Source: Plumapathes pennacea (lineage: Eukaryota > Cnidaria > Anthozoa > Antipatharia > Myriopathidae). From it: 64,000 nt of DNA. The DNA is taken from positions 15,757,069-15,821,068 of the forward strand of contig OZ038463.1 of assembly GCA_964036295.1 (NCBI GenBank), written 5' to 3'. The notes beneath the pieces were generated by a model. The model saw only the letters and a list, made by a program, of their open reading frames with translations. It made no database searches and was not told where the DNA came from. Of this stretch, positions 45,690-57,600 are shown one piece after another (the first letter of the stretch is position 1; the number at the start of each line of letters is the position of its first letter). The translations under genes were made by a program, and so were the position numbers.

Positions 45690-47660
45690 TTTATGAAATC
45701 TAGTTTTGCCAGCTGCTCAGATCTAGGTGCGTTTCCTGCTTGTGATGCAAAGTGACAGAATATGAAATGAGTGGTCAGTTCAGCCGTGATCAGTTCTCTG
45801 ACTGTAAACAAAAGGATTTCTGTGCGAACATTCATTGGTTTGGCCCTAAAATCACTGTGGAGGGTCGATTCTTATATCGTGTCACATTTGTGAAATATGG
45901 CTTTGATTTCTCGAAGATTTCGATTAGTCGTCAGCTTCTACCATTGGCCCGAAAGCTTGACGCCTGTTTCTCAATTTTTCTTTTGGTTTTTGTTGTTTTT
46001 GTCTCTGGAGCTCATGTCTAGGTCTGGTTTTAGTGTTTGTTGGGTTGCTGTTGTCAGATATTGATCCCTCTGTGTACAGAAGTTCGCTGCAGAGCCCCCT
46101 GTTGGGTACCTCTGAAGAAGGGGTGAGTTACTTGGTTTAGCAGACATTCATACTGCCTTACAATCGAACAAGAAGGCAAATAGAAAAAAAGAAAAATAAC
46201 AATATAGTGTTAGACAAAGAATCATCCAAGTAGTGCTAGTGTTTCAATTCCCGATACATTGTAGACATAGCTCAGCCAGTGTTATCCGTGAGTTTCTGTT
46301 TCTGCTGTGATCCGTTGTGTACATGTATGCGAGGGTTTTGTTGTAAAAAGTGGATGTTATCCTTTTCCAGGAACCTGATTGTCTGGGGATAAATGTGCGT
46401 GACACTTAAAGCCGGATGGCATGACGTCACTGAGAAAAGGAAGTTTCAGTCAGTCGAGTCTAGTCGCAGCTCGTTCCCTCCCCTTGGTTGAAGTTAGCCT
46501 GGGAGAGTTGACAAGATTACCGTAATAATCCTCGAATAAGCGACCCCTCTCAGCCAAAATTTGAAATAAGAGCCCTTTCCCCCTCTCCTTCTGTTCTGTT
46601 CTTTTTTCTTTTTTGTAAAATCGACACGACGTTTTGTATACACGTTGTACACTTTTGGCGAACTAAACGACAATGCTTAAGTTGGGAATACTTGCCAGCA
46701 CTTATGGTTCGCAAGAAATGGTGCACGGATGTATCCAGTTTGAAAGTCGGAGATCTGGTTCTTGTGATGCCCTCAAGTTTTTCACGGACGTGACGAGGTT
46801 TGGAGGTCTGCTGAAGTGCAGACCAAGTTTGGGCTGAGCAAGCACCTGGCCTTGAAACTCGCCTTGTTGGAAGAGGTCTTGTCGGTTTAGACCAAGCGAC
46901 CGGTCGGAAGTGCCGAAAAACATTAATTATTTGGTTCTAGCAGTCCTCACTGAGAGAGCTAGACTACTGAGGCCAGGCTGCTTGCCAAGTCGCTAAGTAA
47001 AACGTGGTCGAGTCGTCTTTCAGATCGAGCAAGTGACAGTTTGTATACAGTTTGGCGGGTTTTGAAATGCAAATACACAGTCAAGAACAAAAACCTACAC
47101 TTGATTTTTAGCGCGGAGAATACGAGACATCTTTCGGTAAATATAAAACAAATCACGCAATAACCTGAGACACTGCCAATCCAGGGCAAAGTAATTTCCC
47201 ACGGGAAGCATATTTTTATATTCAGAAAAATGCGCTCGATCGAAATCGCTGTATTGGGCGAGGGGATATCTGCGATTATGGAACTTTTTGTTTATAATGA
47301 TTCAGTACGGTATTCAAAACCACCAATTTCCATATACTGTCGTGAACGTTTTAGCTCTTCCAGCAAATAAAACAAAAATCATAGCATTTTACAACTTTGT
47401 TTATGTCTCCAATAATTTCGAAATAAGAAGCGGTCCTCAAACAGTACGAAAATTATAATTCCATGGCCCGGGTGCATGCTGCCGGCGAATCGTGCAAGTC
47501 ACCCGTCAAACGGAATGACTGATCCCTGATATTAAGTTACGAAATAGTGTCTCAATTATTACTCTCGCAAAGCTTGGGGATTATTTTATTGCTTTCACAT
47601 TACTACTAACTTACACAGTATATTTTTGGCAGTCAATGGATATATACTGCTAGTTCGGAC
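45690..47660. other. Gene-free stretch
   Basis: No intact gene is supported. A short plus-strand piece at about 46706-46768 reads RKKWCTDVSSLKVGDLVLVM. This resembles the domain after the integrase of BEL/Pao retroelements (RRKW...VGDLVLV) and may be a relic. The rest is unique DNA. Confidence 0.35.
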
Positions 47661-47664
47661 TGGT

Positions 47665-50229
47665 TTATAAGGGCGTATCATGTGGCAGTTTTCTTGCAGC
47701 TAAAGCGTGCTGTGCTTTATTTGGCTTCCTGTTCTTCCATCTTTGCATCACAATCCGTTTAAAGTGGGTATTGCGATAAGCGTAAAGAAATGGGTTAACC
47801 ATGGCATTCAAGGTGGCACAAACAAGTGGTACATAGATACCTAATAGTATCCACACATCATAGTCTTTTTTGCTGTGGCTTACTACAGCAATCCCCACAT
47901 TAACGATGACAAATGGGCTGAAACCAAATACAAAGTTCGTGGCAACAATGATTCCAATTCTTTTCATGAGTGTTACTTCTCTGCGAATGCCTACTTGGCG
48001 TCCGGAATTTCTCGCTGCGGTGAATATTTTGGCGTACAGGCCAAACGTAACCACGTAAAAGAGACCGCATAACGTCGTGTTTGTAATGCCAAAGGCAGTT
48101 TCGGGCGTACTTTCTTGGCCGTAAACCGGGATACAGGATTCTCTGTCTTGAAAAACACCAGGAGTTAACAGTGCCCATGTGCCAAGAGAGAGTGAAACAA
48201 CGGTGGCCACAACCAGGCAAAGCAAAGTCGATTTCGTGCGCATGTGTAAATGAGGTTTTAAACTGAACACAATGACGAGGTATCTTTGGATTGTTATTAA
48301 AAAGGAGAAACTTGCGGTGAATGCAAAACAACTGACAGCAAGAAAGCCCAGATACGGGCAAACGTCATTTAATCGACTCTGGAAATTTTCTTGAGTAATT
48401 CCTTGATATATTGCTCCCAAAGATACCACGTACGAAGCGACGAGAATGTCGCTGAAAGCTAAGCTACTGATAAACATCATGGATGGCTTCTTGCGCAGTT
48501 CGTCTGTTCCCAAAATGACGACAAGGACAATCAGGTTTGCGGCGATTGCCGTGACTCCAATGCCGATAGAAGCTAAAAGAATTGGCGAACCAATGTCTAT
48601 GCAGCGGTGTCTTGTTTTAAAAGTTCCAATTTGGGTTTGGCAGTTTTTACTGTTCAAAACACACTCGGGGAAAAAATAGTTCCTGGAGAAGCTTCGATAT
48701 TTCCTGTGTAATGTGAGGTTTTGTTCCACGCAGATGTTTTGTATTTTGTATCCTTCATCTGGAATGTAATGAATAGATGCAAATGCCACATCATATTGGT
48801 AGTCTTTAATCAGTGTACAGTTCGTGCAATCTTTGCTAATTGCAACTCCATTGATTTTCTTGAGCATCGGAAGTTTCAAGATCTCTTCAGATATGGTCCA
48901 ATTAGTGTTTCCAGTGATATCCAACACTTCTAGTGAAGACAGGTCGACTTTTAAATGTCCGGGGTCCTCGTTCTGGAAGTTTGTTATTTTGAGATGCCTA
49001 TAAAAAAGGCACACAAGTTAAAGATTGTTGGTAAGGACAAATAAGCCACTTTCACAATCATGCGAAGTTAGCAAAGCGCAGATTTTCTGGCGGGCCACCA
49101 GACAATACACCGTGGGGACAGAGTATATAACTTATTGCTGTCGACGAAGGTAGCAGCATACTAAACACACAAAAGACACGATTTTATACGACCGGAAACG
49201 TCTGTCAGTTTTCTTCACGTGACGTACTCTGGCCTATTGAACGCGGCCACATATGCACATTTCCTTTTTGAAGTCCATTTCAAGCATCTCGAATGCAGTT
49301 TCCAGTGTCAAAGTACAAACTTCTCTGTAGTGCGTGTACCACTCGACGAATTGACGATCGATCGACAAGAAAATCTCCCCGATTTTCGAACATGCGGCAG
49401 TATAAGCCCGACATCCAGTCACCTGACAGCACAATTTCTATTTTAAAACTCATTTCCGATTTCTAAAAGAACTGTGGTCGGCATACAAGGCCAATATTTA
49501 TAGTTAGTTTCACTCGATGTGGCGGCCATCTTGGATTTTTTTATGATGAGAAGGCCTGGGAAAGAGCATTACAGACAGAAAGACGGACGGAAGTGGCTTA
49601 GAGTATTATTATATAAATTAACCGCTATAGCTTCAACTCTCTCACACGTTTAAAACCCACGGGAGCGACACAAACCGAGAAACATTGTACTTTGTAAATC
49701 AACTATTCACTTGAAATAAAATCAGGTTCTAACGACAAAAACTTTGGCATTATAGGCACTTGAACCCCTTCACACCCAGGAGTCATCAAATGTTTTCGCA
49801 TTTTCCCACCAAAAAGTATGTAACACGCTATGGAGAACTTGGCTTTTGATGAATAGCTTGCTGAAATGAAAGCTACTTACACTCTGAACCAATGGAAAAA
49901 GTTTTGTGAATTGTGCGTTTGGTTTCCTACATATTAGTTTTATTAGTTTCATTCTCTTTCCGCATCAACTAAAACGGAAAAAATATGATGTTCATAGAGT
50001 AAGCAGAAATATAATAAACTAGTTTAACTTACAGTATTTTAACATCCTGTGGTCTCCGAATGAATCTGCTCAACTCATTCATATTGTTCAGCTCGCACGA
50101 AGCGGTGACTGCTTCTGTGGCCGCATGCGAGCACTTACAGGAGCCGCTGCAAAGCTGAATTCCTTGTCCATAATTAAACAGTAAAACGAAAATGAAAGTT
50201 GTCAAAACCATTGGAGACAATGGATACAT
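47665..50229 (-). CDS. Leucine-rich-repeat GPCR, two coding exons, 509 aa
   Basis: Exon 1 is 50229-50033 and exon 2 is 48997-47665. The donor CT|GTAAGT and the acceptor TTTTTTATAG join in phase (KI-L-HLKITNF). The first exon is preceded by TTTCATTTCAG, so a 5' UTR exon lies upstream. The product has a signal peptide (about residues 1-23), an LRR N-terminal cap (C-SGS-C-K-C...C), one to two LRRs (VKILHLKITNF, LEVLDITGNTNW), a Cys-rich hinge of about 90 residues, and seven helices. TM2 is LAFSDILVAS, the TM3 end is IQRYLVIVF (QRY, not DRY or ERY), and TM7 has NPFLYAYR. This is an LGR-like receptor of the relaxin/glycoprotein-hormone type with a much shortened ectodomain (known LGRs have 9 or more LRRs). 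The ligand is unknown. Confidence 0.85.
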
Positions 50230-53120
50230 CTGAAATGAAAACATAAATCGTATATAAGATGACAATTCAAATAATAAAATCTTAATGGACCAGTCTAGAA
50301 ACACGACTAAAGTAAGTTAAAGGGGCATTTCAACATAAACGCTGAAAGACTCACAAAGTTCGTGTGGTACATTCGGCGGTATCATCACAGCGGAAATGAC
50401 TTCATTTAAATATTATGGCTCTCTAAATAACTCATGACTTAGGCACGTGCGTTGTCATGCATCCTTACGATTTATTGGCTTTCTTATGTAACTTTAACGA
50501 CATTAATATCGAAATTTGCATCATTTGAATTGCAAACAGCGCTTGTCACCAGAAATATATGTCAGCAAGTTGCTACCAAAACTGTTGTATTGCTCTCGAT
50601 GCAGAGTTATTATCGGCTAGAATTTCTAGTGCGACCGCGGGCTTGTTCAAACATTGTCGTAAAAATTTTGTCGGAACTTTAATCAATCACTTGGATGCGT
50701 GGGCTTGCCGGATAACCAACATATTTAAAAGTCTGATACAGGGACACGAGGACTCGGTGGCCCGATCTCAGAGAACTTTCGACATCACGCTCTCACGAAA
50801 GTCGAGTGATGAACATTATAACTAGGGAGTTAAGGACCATAATAGCCATTAAAGTAGACGATTTCTGTTTGCTTGAGGGATCGTATTGATGCAGGAAAAT
50901 TAAACATCAACAATATACCGGATCATTCGGACGAAAAATAAAAATCTTGTTCACGTCAAGAGATGATACCTCCTCCCTCTGAACAAAATTCATTTTAAAT
51001 TATTGTATTTCTTTTTAAGATTGGGTAATCCTTTTAGAAATGTGGTTAGTCAACACGTGTGAATCAGTTCCTACCTACAATATATTTCTTTGGATCAATA
51101 TCGCTAGGCAAGGCAGAGTCTTACAAAAGAGTAAAATAACCTTTATGCCATTTTAGGACAAACAACTAGAATAACAGAGGCAATGATTGTGACCATGAAA
51201 CTCAGTCTATTGGGTTGGAACTGAGCAAAGCTGGAAAAACATTTTTCACTGGGGGACCAAAATTTGCTGCGTCACCGTCATGACGAGAAATTAGAACTAC
51301 CATATTCGTACGTTATGCGGAAATTAACCGAAGCGAAATTAAGACAACTAACCTTGGTTACTGATCAACTTGCTTGGTGTTGCTCTTTCTGGTGTGAGAG
51401 GAAATGTCTCTGAGTCTTAATATGACCAATTTTGCTCCTGAATTGTAAACGGAAGTCCGACGTTTCAAACAAGCTTCATGCAGGTAATCCACATGTAAGG
51501 AATGTTACAGTAGGAAGGTGACGTGTGATTCAGTGCCTCTGGTGTTCAGGTATTGGTTTAGTTGCGTTAATCCATTAAACGTATATCCAGGTTTCCAAGA
51601 CAACTATCATAAAAGACGAATGTGCTTCTGTCTTTCAGCTTTGGCTATAGTCCCTAATTGCTTGCCTTTTGTCAAACTGTCTAATAATAGTACAGTGATT
51701 TGATTGACAGTGTTACAGATAGGAAGTGCATAAAAGTGAAGCAAAATAAAGTAATCAACCCCTCCCTCACAGACCGCGGAAACTGTCACGCGTCTGGGAA
51801 ATAAAAGCGACGTGGTTTAACAGTCCGCTATAACTGAGTGTACATGAGTGCTGATTGTTACCTGCGTCAAGTTCGGCACCCCCCAATCGGCAATTTACAA
51901 ATGCAATATTAATAATTATGTCAGTATGTCAGTGGTGCAACATCACAGTTAAGAGACAAACAAAATGTTACTGAAAGCCTTGATTTGCGTAAAATAACCT
52001 TAATACTTTGCATACGTTGTTGGAGACACAGTTTTCTAACTCGTCCTTGTTACGCAAGAATTATCGTCCTTTAATCCTCTCAGATATACAATTACAACTT
52101 CGACAAACTAGCGGAACCGAACGATAAAACTGAAACAGATGACAAACAATCCTAATGAGCACGCTGCACGGAACTAAAACAAAATTGAACAAAAGTGAAC
52201 CGAAATAGAAAAGGTACTTACAATCTGTGCCTGAATCAGCTCAAAGGGAATAAAGGAACAGAAAATAGACAGTACTAGCACACGTATGTCAACTCGATCA
52301 ATCCTTTCCTTTGTGCTCATGCGCGTAACGGGCCGCAACGCATGCGGGCTCACCAATATAAACAAAACGCAAATCAACTAAAAAAGACTGAGAACAACTT
52401 GGAAGGTCCCGAACATATGTTTGATATTTAAACAGAGAACAAACTGCCTGTACTACTTTCCATTATGTAAACCCTTTGGTCACTAGATTTTTACTGTGAC
52501 TTGCGTGATGTTTCGTCAAGTATAGCGCTTCGATGCGGAATAAACATTATATTGGTTCTGAGAAAGGTTCTCGACACCGTATAAATCATACAATCGTTGT
52601 ATCACTCAGACCAAACCCAGCAAGATGGTTTCATTACAAAATGAAAGCAAAAGACTTTCTTGTAGAATACGTACAAAAACATACCATTCCTTGAATGTCT
52701 AGTGGCTAATTCGTTTAGCAGTAATTACAAAAAAAATCTGGTTGGCTCGTTTAAAACTCCAAAGAAGATTAGCGTTTTTAAGTCTTCACCAGTCGGCGAT
52801 AGAAATGTTTATGTTAGAGTAGATTAATGATGACACCTTTATTAGTGCTGTTCGTGTCATTAAAGCTTTACTGTATTGTTTAGAAACAATATTTGTGACG
52901 TTTAGAGCCGTTCCGGATGACTGTCGAAAGTAATCGTGTTATTACTTTGGTTTTGCGTTTGTTGCTAGATATATAGTTTTATTACTCACAAAAAAGTGGC
53001 AAATTGTTATCGACAACTATTTTGAACCGACAACTATTCATGCACGATAAGTACACGACGGATTGGCAACAAGCGTTTACTGCGCATGTTAAAAGTGCGA
53101 GTGGCAATATATAGGTCGGG
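50230..53120. other. Gene-free stretch
   Basis: No coding gene, tRNA or transposon could be supported. It should hold the 5' UTR exon and promoter of the LRR receptor, but neither can be placed from sequence alone. Confidence 0.4.
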
Positions 53121-53127
53121 TTTATCT

Positions 53128-53467
53128 CACATAAACATACTTTACATAAACATACTTTACATAAACATACTTCAATAAACATACTTCACATAAACATACT
53201 TCACATAAACATACTTCACATAAACATACTTCACATAAACATACTTCACATAAACATACTTCACATAAACATACTTTACATAAACATACTTCACATAAAC
53301 ATACTTCACATAAACATACTTTACATAAACATACTTCACATAAACATACTTCACATAAACATACTTCACATAAACATACTTACATCAACATACTTTACAT
53401 AAACATACTTCACATAAACATACTTTACATAAACATACTTCACATAAACATACTTCACATAAACATA
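53128..53467. repeat. 15 bp minisatellite CATAAACATACTTCA
   Basis: About 22 units of 15 bases. Most are CATAAACATACTTCA, and some carry CTTTA. One unit has lost bases at 53170 and one is changed at 53380-53395. The antisense frame would read VYVKY repeats, a by-product of the 15 base period. Confidence 0.95.
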
Positions 53468-53772
53468 TTTTTAATCAGTTCAGTTTAAAACTACATGTGG
53501 ATAGGTGATCCCCAAGACAGGTCACTATGATTGGAATGTCCGAGTTGGCTTGGATGCGTAAAATCCCCTGTGACCAAAACGTCAACATTTAATATCTGTA
53601 TTTAGATTTGCCTAGATCTTGAAATGTTCACCTTGGAACAGGGTATGTAATGGGGAAACGACTTTCTCTCTTTATCCTCTCGTCTCTTTTCTTATACCTC
53701 CTGAAAGAAATTTACTTCAATTTTCACTTTTCTAATAAATTGTTTGGATGGCTATCAAAAAAATTATGTTAA

Positions 53773-54179
53773 GGGTGATACTAACCCGATTTTCAGACGT
53801 CTCGAGCTCGTCCGCACGCTGTCTCCCCCTCAACGTCTGACGACACCTTTTGTTTCCGATTGAACAATCGCAGATAACTTAATGTATGCAAGAAATGTTT
53901 AAACATATGGCTGAACGGCCCTCGGAGCTGAGGCTGTTGAAAAGCGTCTGTTTAAATAATATTTAAAGGACAACGAAAAACACCACTTTTTCAACAGCCT
54001 CATCGAGTATCCCAGCCATTATTGTTAAAACATTTCTCGCATACCTTATTTCTCTGTGATTGGTTAATTGGAAACAAATAGGCCAGAGTACGAAAATTAG
54101 CTTGGTACATAAGACGTTGAGGAGGAGGGAGCGTGGGGACGAGCTCCGGAAGTCTGCAAATCAGGCTAGGGTAATACCT
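53773..54179. mobile_element. Long foldback element
   Basis: The two halves are inverted copies over about 200 bases each. The outer ends are GGTGATACTAACCCGATTTT and, inverted, GGTATTACCCTAGCCTGATTT. Inner arms include GCAAGAAATGTTTAAACA and GAGGCTGTTGAAAA, mirrored by TTTTCAACAGCCTC at about 53989. It is non-coding. Confidence 0.75.
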
Positions 54180-54681
54180 ATTGTTACACTCTGCGGGCGT
54201 GCTGGCTTTCTGCCCGTCTCTCTCAAACACCTTAAAATCATTAAATATCTAACATCACAACATGGTTTATAATGCTTTGCATTCTAATAACTACTCTGCA
54301 TTCCCCATTGATAGGTATAGAATTATTGGAAGTATTCACTGCATTGTTCACGTTCCGTTGTGCGAAAATCGAGTTCGAAAAAGAAACACATGCCAGAGAG
54401 ACTATTATCGCTGGGCTGAACAATACACTCAGCGCCTCATATAATCCTTACCAACTGACTCGAGCTCCATTTTATAAATCGAGATTCGTAATTATCTGTT
54501 TCTCAAGGACTACAACTTTCTAGCATACTGCAATATATGTTTCTCTTGGCAAATGGTGTGGTAACCTTCTGGTATTGCATATGTTTCTCTTCCGAGAACT
54601 CATCTTGTATCTGGTCTGGATCTTAAAAAAAAGGCGAGCCAACACAAGACTTTCGCATTGCCCGCAATGCATTTTTGCAAT

Positions 54682-57600
54682 CTACGTTCCATCAAAATGC
54701 GACGAAGTGTTTCCGTGTTCACTCCCTTGCTCCTCGCCATTCGAAATGTCCTGGACAACGAGAAAACTCGGAGGGCATGGCTTTTGCAAAGACAGCAAGC
54801 TTAAGTCAAGCGGATTGACGGAACCCTTGTACTCGCCGTGTCTCGCAAAGACACGGAGACAGTTCAGGTTATAAACCCCAGGAAGCGACACCAGAGCCCG
54901 AAACTGAAGGTTAGATGTTTGGTTTGGATTTAAGTGTAATCTTCGGGATGTCTGTCCCACCCAAACGAAGGTAGCGGGAGGGTGGCCGGAGCTCGCATCT
55001 GTTTCGCTATCAAGGGAGCCGGGAGGGTAGAAGGGTTGAGCTCTCGGGTCTTTTGAATTGGCAGATGAAGTGCTCCACCTACAGAAGCAAAATAATTTAA
55101 ATCAGAAACGCAGGGACCAGTTCACTAAGGCCCAGGTCAAACGTCGAACTTCACATGAGTCGAACTCAATGCAAATTAGCTCAAACAGTGGCTTTTGCTC
55201 ATTTGCATTGAGTTCGACTCATGTAAAGTTCGACGTTTGACTTGACACTTTTACAAGTGCATATCACAAGTGTCAGTTGGATCACTTTCCGTAAACGTTA
55301 AATACAATTAGCGTATTACCATGGCCAATTACTGTCTTGAAACTATTATTATGCATCTATTTATTGTGAAAAATTATTTGTTTATGTACTTGACCCTAGC
55401 AATGAAGTGTTCACTCGTGAAACGGATAGTAGCTAAATTCAACATGTTGGCACAACATCGCCCAGCAGTGTTAATCAAACACTCTTTGCGAAACTACAGT
55501 GTTGTTGGAGTCCACAATTATGAGCCCGATCAAAATAGACGATGGAAAACGCGAAAATGCATCGCAATTGCCGCTCTTACCGTCGCATTCAGTGCACAAT
55601 GTTGTGCCAACGTTGCATTCGCTTTCTCGGACAAATTGCGAATAGTCACCGATGCTTAAATGGGTTACAATGTTGGAAAAGGGTTAGAATATTGACATCA
55701 AATTGATGTTATTGAAGTTAGAATCTTAGTTAAAAAGAAAAAGATCTTCTCACCCACCTTGAAATTAATTCAGTAAAGACATCTACTGGATTTGAAGAGC
55801 AGTTGTGTAGCACGAGTTCTACAGCAACACTTGTTAATCTGGTGGATAAAAAACAAATTCGACGTAATTCCATGCACATTCCTTCGCGCATACTCGCATG
55901 CTTACGCGCCAACAGCAATCTCGTCTGATCACGTGGACCGTAAGTATACAGTGGAACCACCCTGAGTGACCACTTACCAAATGACCGATTGGTCCCTCAG
56001 TCAAGTTACCATTAGTGAAACCTCTCGCAAGCGACCACCTCTCGTAACCACATTTGATGCCTTTTGATTGCTTTTTACCTCCGGTAAGACCTGTATCAAA
56101 CGTAGCCGTTCACACGCGTCGAATACAATGCAAATGAACAAAATCTATTGTTTCAGCTCATTTACATTGTATTCGACGCATGTGAAGTTCGACGTTTGAA
56201 ACAGGCCTAAGCAACCACTCTGTGCTTCCAAAGAGAAATTTTCTGCGCAAGGACTAACTTCCCTGCAGAAACCAGACTGGACAAAACACTAACATAATAA
56301 TGTAATGTACCGTGCAACAGGACCCAAGGTTATTTTTCAAAATATAACGTGTCATTCATTCTCTAAAACTGCTTTTTTTTGACACTGGTTGCAAATCAAA
56401 ACTGGATCTCACTTAGGCCTCCCATGGTGAGAAATTCCCGTAGGCGACCACCTCCCGTAAGCGACCACTTAAAGTCAAACAAAGGGTAAGTACATGGTCC
56501 AAAGTTATGTCTTTCTCTGCTCTATAGAGTGAAAAAAAAAAAAAAAAAAAAAATGTGACGTCCTGCTTTTTGCATCACCTTTCAACTTTACATTAGATCC
56601 CTTGAACAACATCATGCTATCTGTACAAAAGTTCCAATCGGTAACACAATTGCAAGTAACTACATAGGTCTGAAGGTCAAGACAGTCCCGCAACTAAACT
56701 CTCTTCTCGGGAACTGACACTAAAAATTAGAGTTCATTATGAAGTAATTTGAACTTCAAAAGCCCACATATCTCCGCTGTTAATTGCACTAAATACCATT
56801 ATTTTTTGCCTCGACTTTTTTTCCAAACAACTGGACAGAAATTCAGAAAAATTGTGACGTCATCACTACCAGTATCACAAGACATATATAAAATACGTAA
56901 CCCTGTGCGCTTAATCTCACCTTGGCTTTTTGACGTTCACTTGCACTGAAGCTGGATGATGCAGTGAGTACTTCACCAGGAGCTCTCGGCTGTCCTCTGC
57001 CGCGGAGGGACTGGGATTAAGATGAGCAGGTACGCCAACGTGTAGGGTCTGGAAACAAGTGGCAGGAGATATTTTGCTGTCAGTGTGCCTCAAGTGGCAT
57101 AGACGGCGGTAGTAACGCTAAACTCCCATTGGATGTGGACTGTTGTTGTGAGAATGCCTTGCGCTCCACTAAATTTTCTCATACAAATCTTATTTATAAA
57201 ATAACTATGATACTACGCGCGCCCTGATTGGCTAGATAACCGTGTTAGATGAAAGTATATTACACGTTTTTTACTTGACTAATTATTTTATAAAAGAAAT
57301 GTATAACGTGTTCTCGTGTAATATAGCCTCATCTAAACACGCGGGGGGTTGGGAGAACACGAGAGTAGCGCCGGAAACCACTCGGCGGCCTCGTGGTTTC
57401 CTTACGCTACTCTCGTGTTCTCCCAACTTCCCGCGTGTTTAGATGAGGCTATATTACACGGTGACGCGTTACATATTTCTTAAATATATATCAAAATATT
57501 TCAAAATATGAACAATGTTCCTGTCTTCAACACTGATTCTTATTCGTAAAAAAACATATCGTCGCAGGGACGGTACATGAAAACAATTTGACTCACAGGA

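Larger units (their letters stand above)
41318..45690. repeat. Receptor tandem unit 4, decayed and without receptor
   Basis: Homology to units 2 and 3 runs from 41318 to about 42400, then breaks. A piece equal to about 31365-31760 reappears inverted at 43330-43750. Collinear pieces return at 44218-44295 and 45405-45665 (matching about 38350-38670). Between them lie a MITE, a helicase relic and an insertion of about 1.1 kb. The unit stops before the place where the receptor would be. Confidence 0.75.

Noticed and set aside
46706..46768. BEL/Pao integrase-tail relic
   Set aside because: Only about 20 residues match; noted in the gene-free entry but too short to call as its own feature.
53172..53369. 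YVYVK repeat peptide
   Set aside because: A by-product of a 15 bp minisatellite.
55321..55659. 112 codon plus-strand frame
   Set aside because: Lies in the last TRAPPC8 intron, no domain, opposite strand to the gene.
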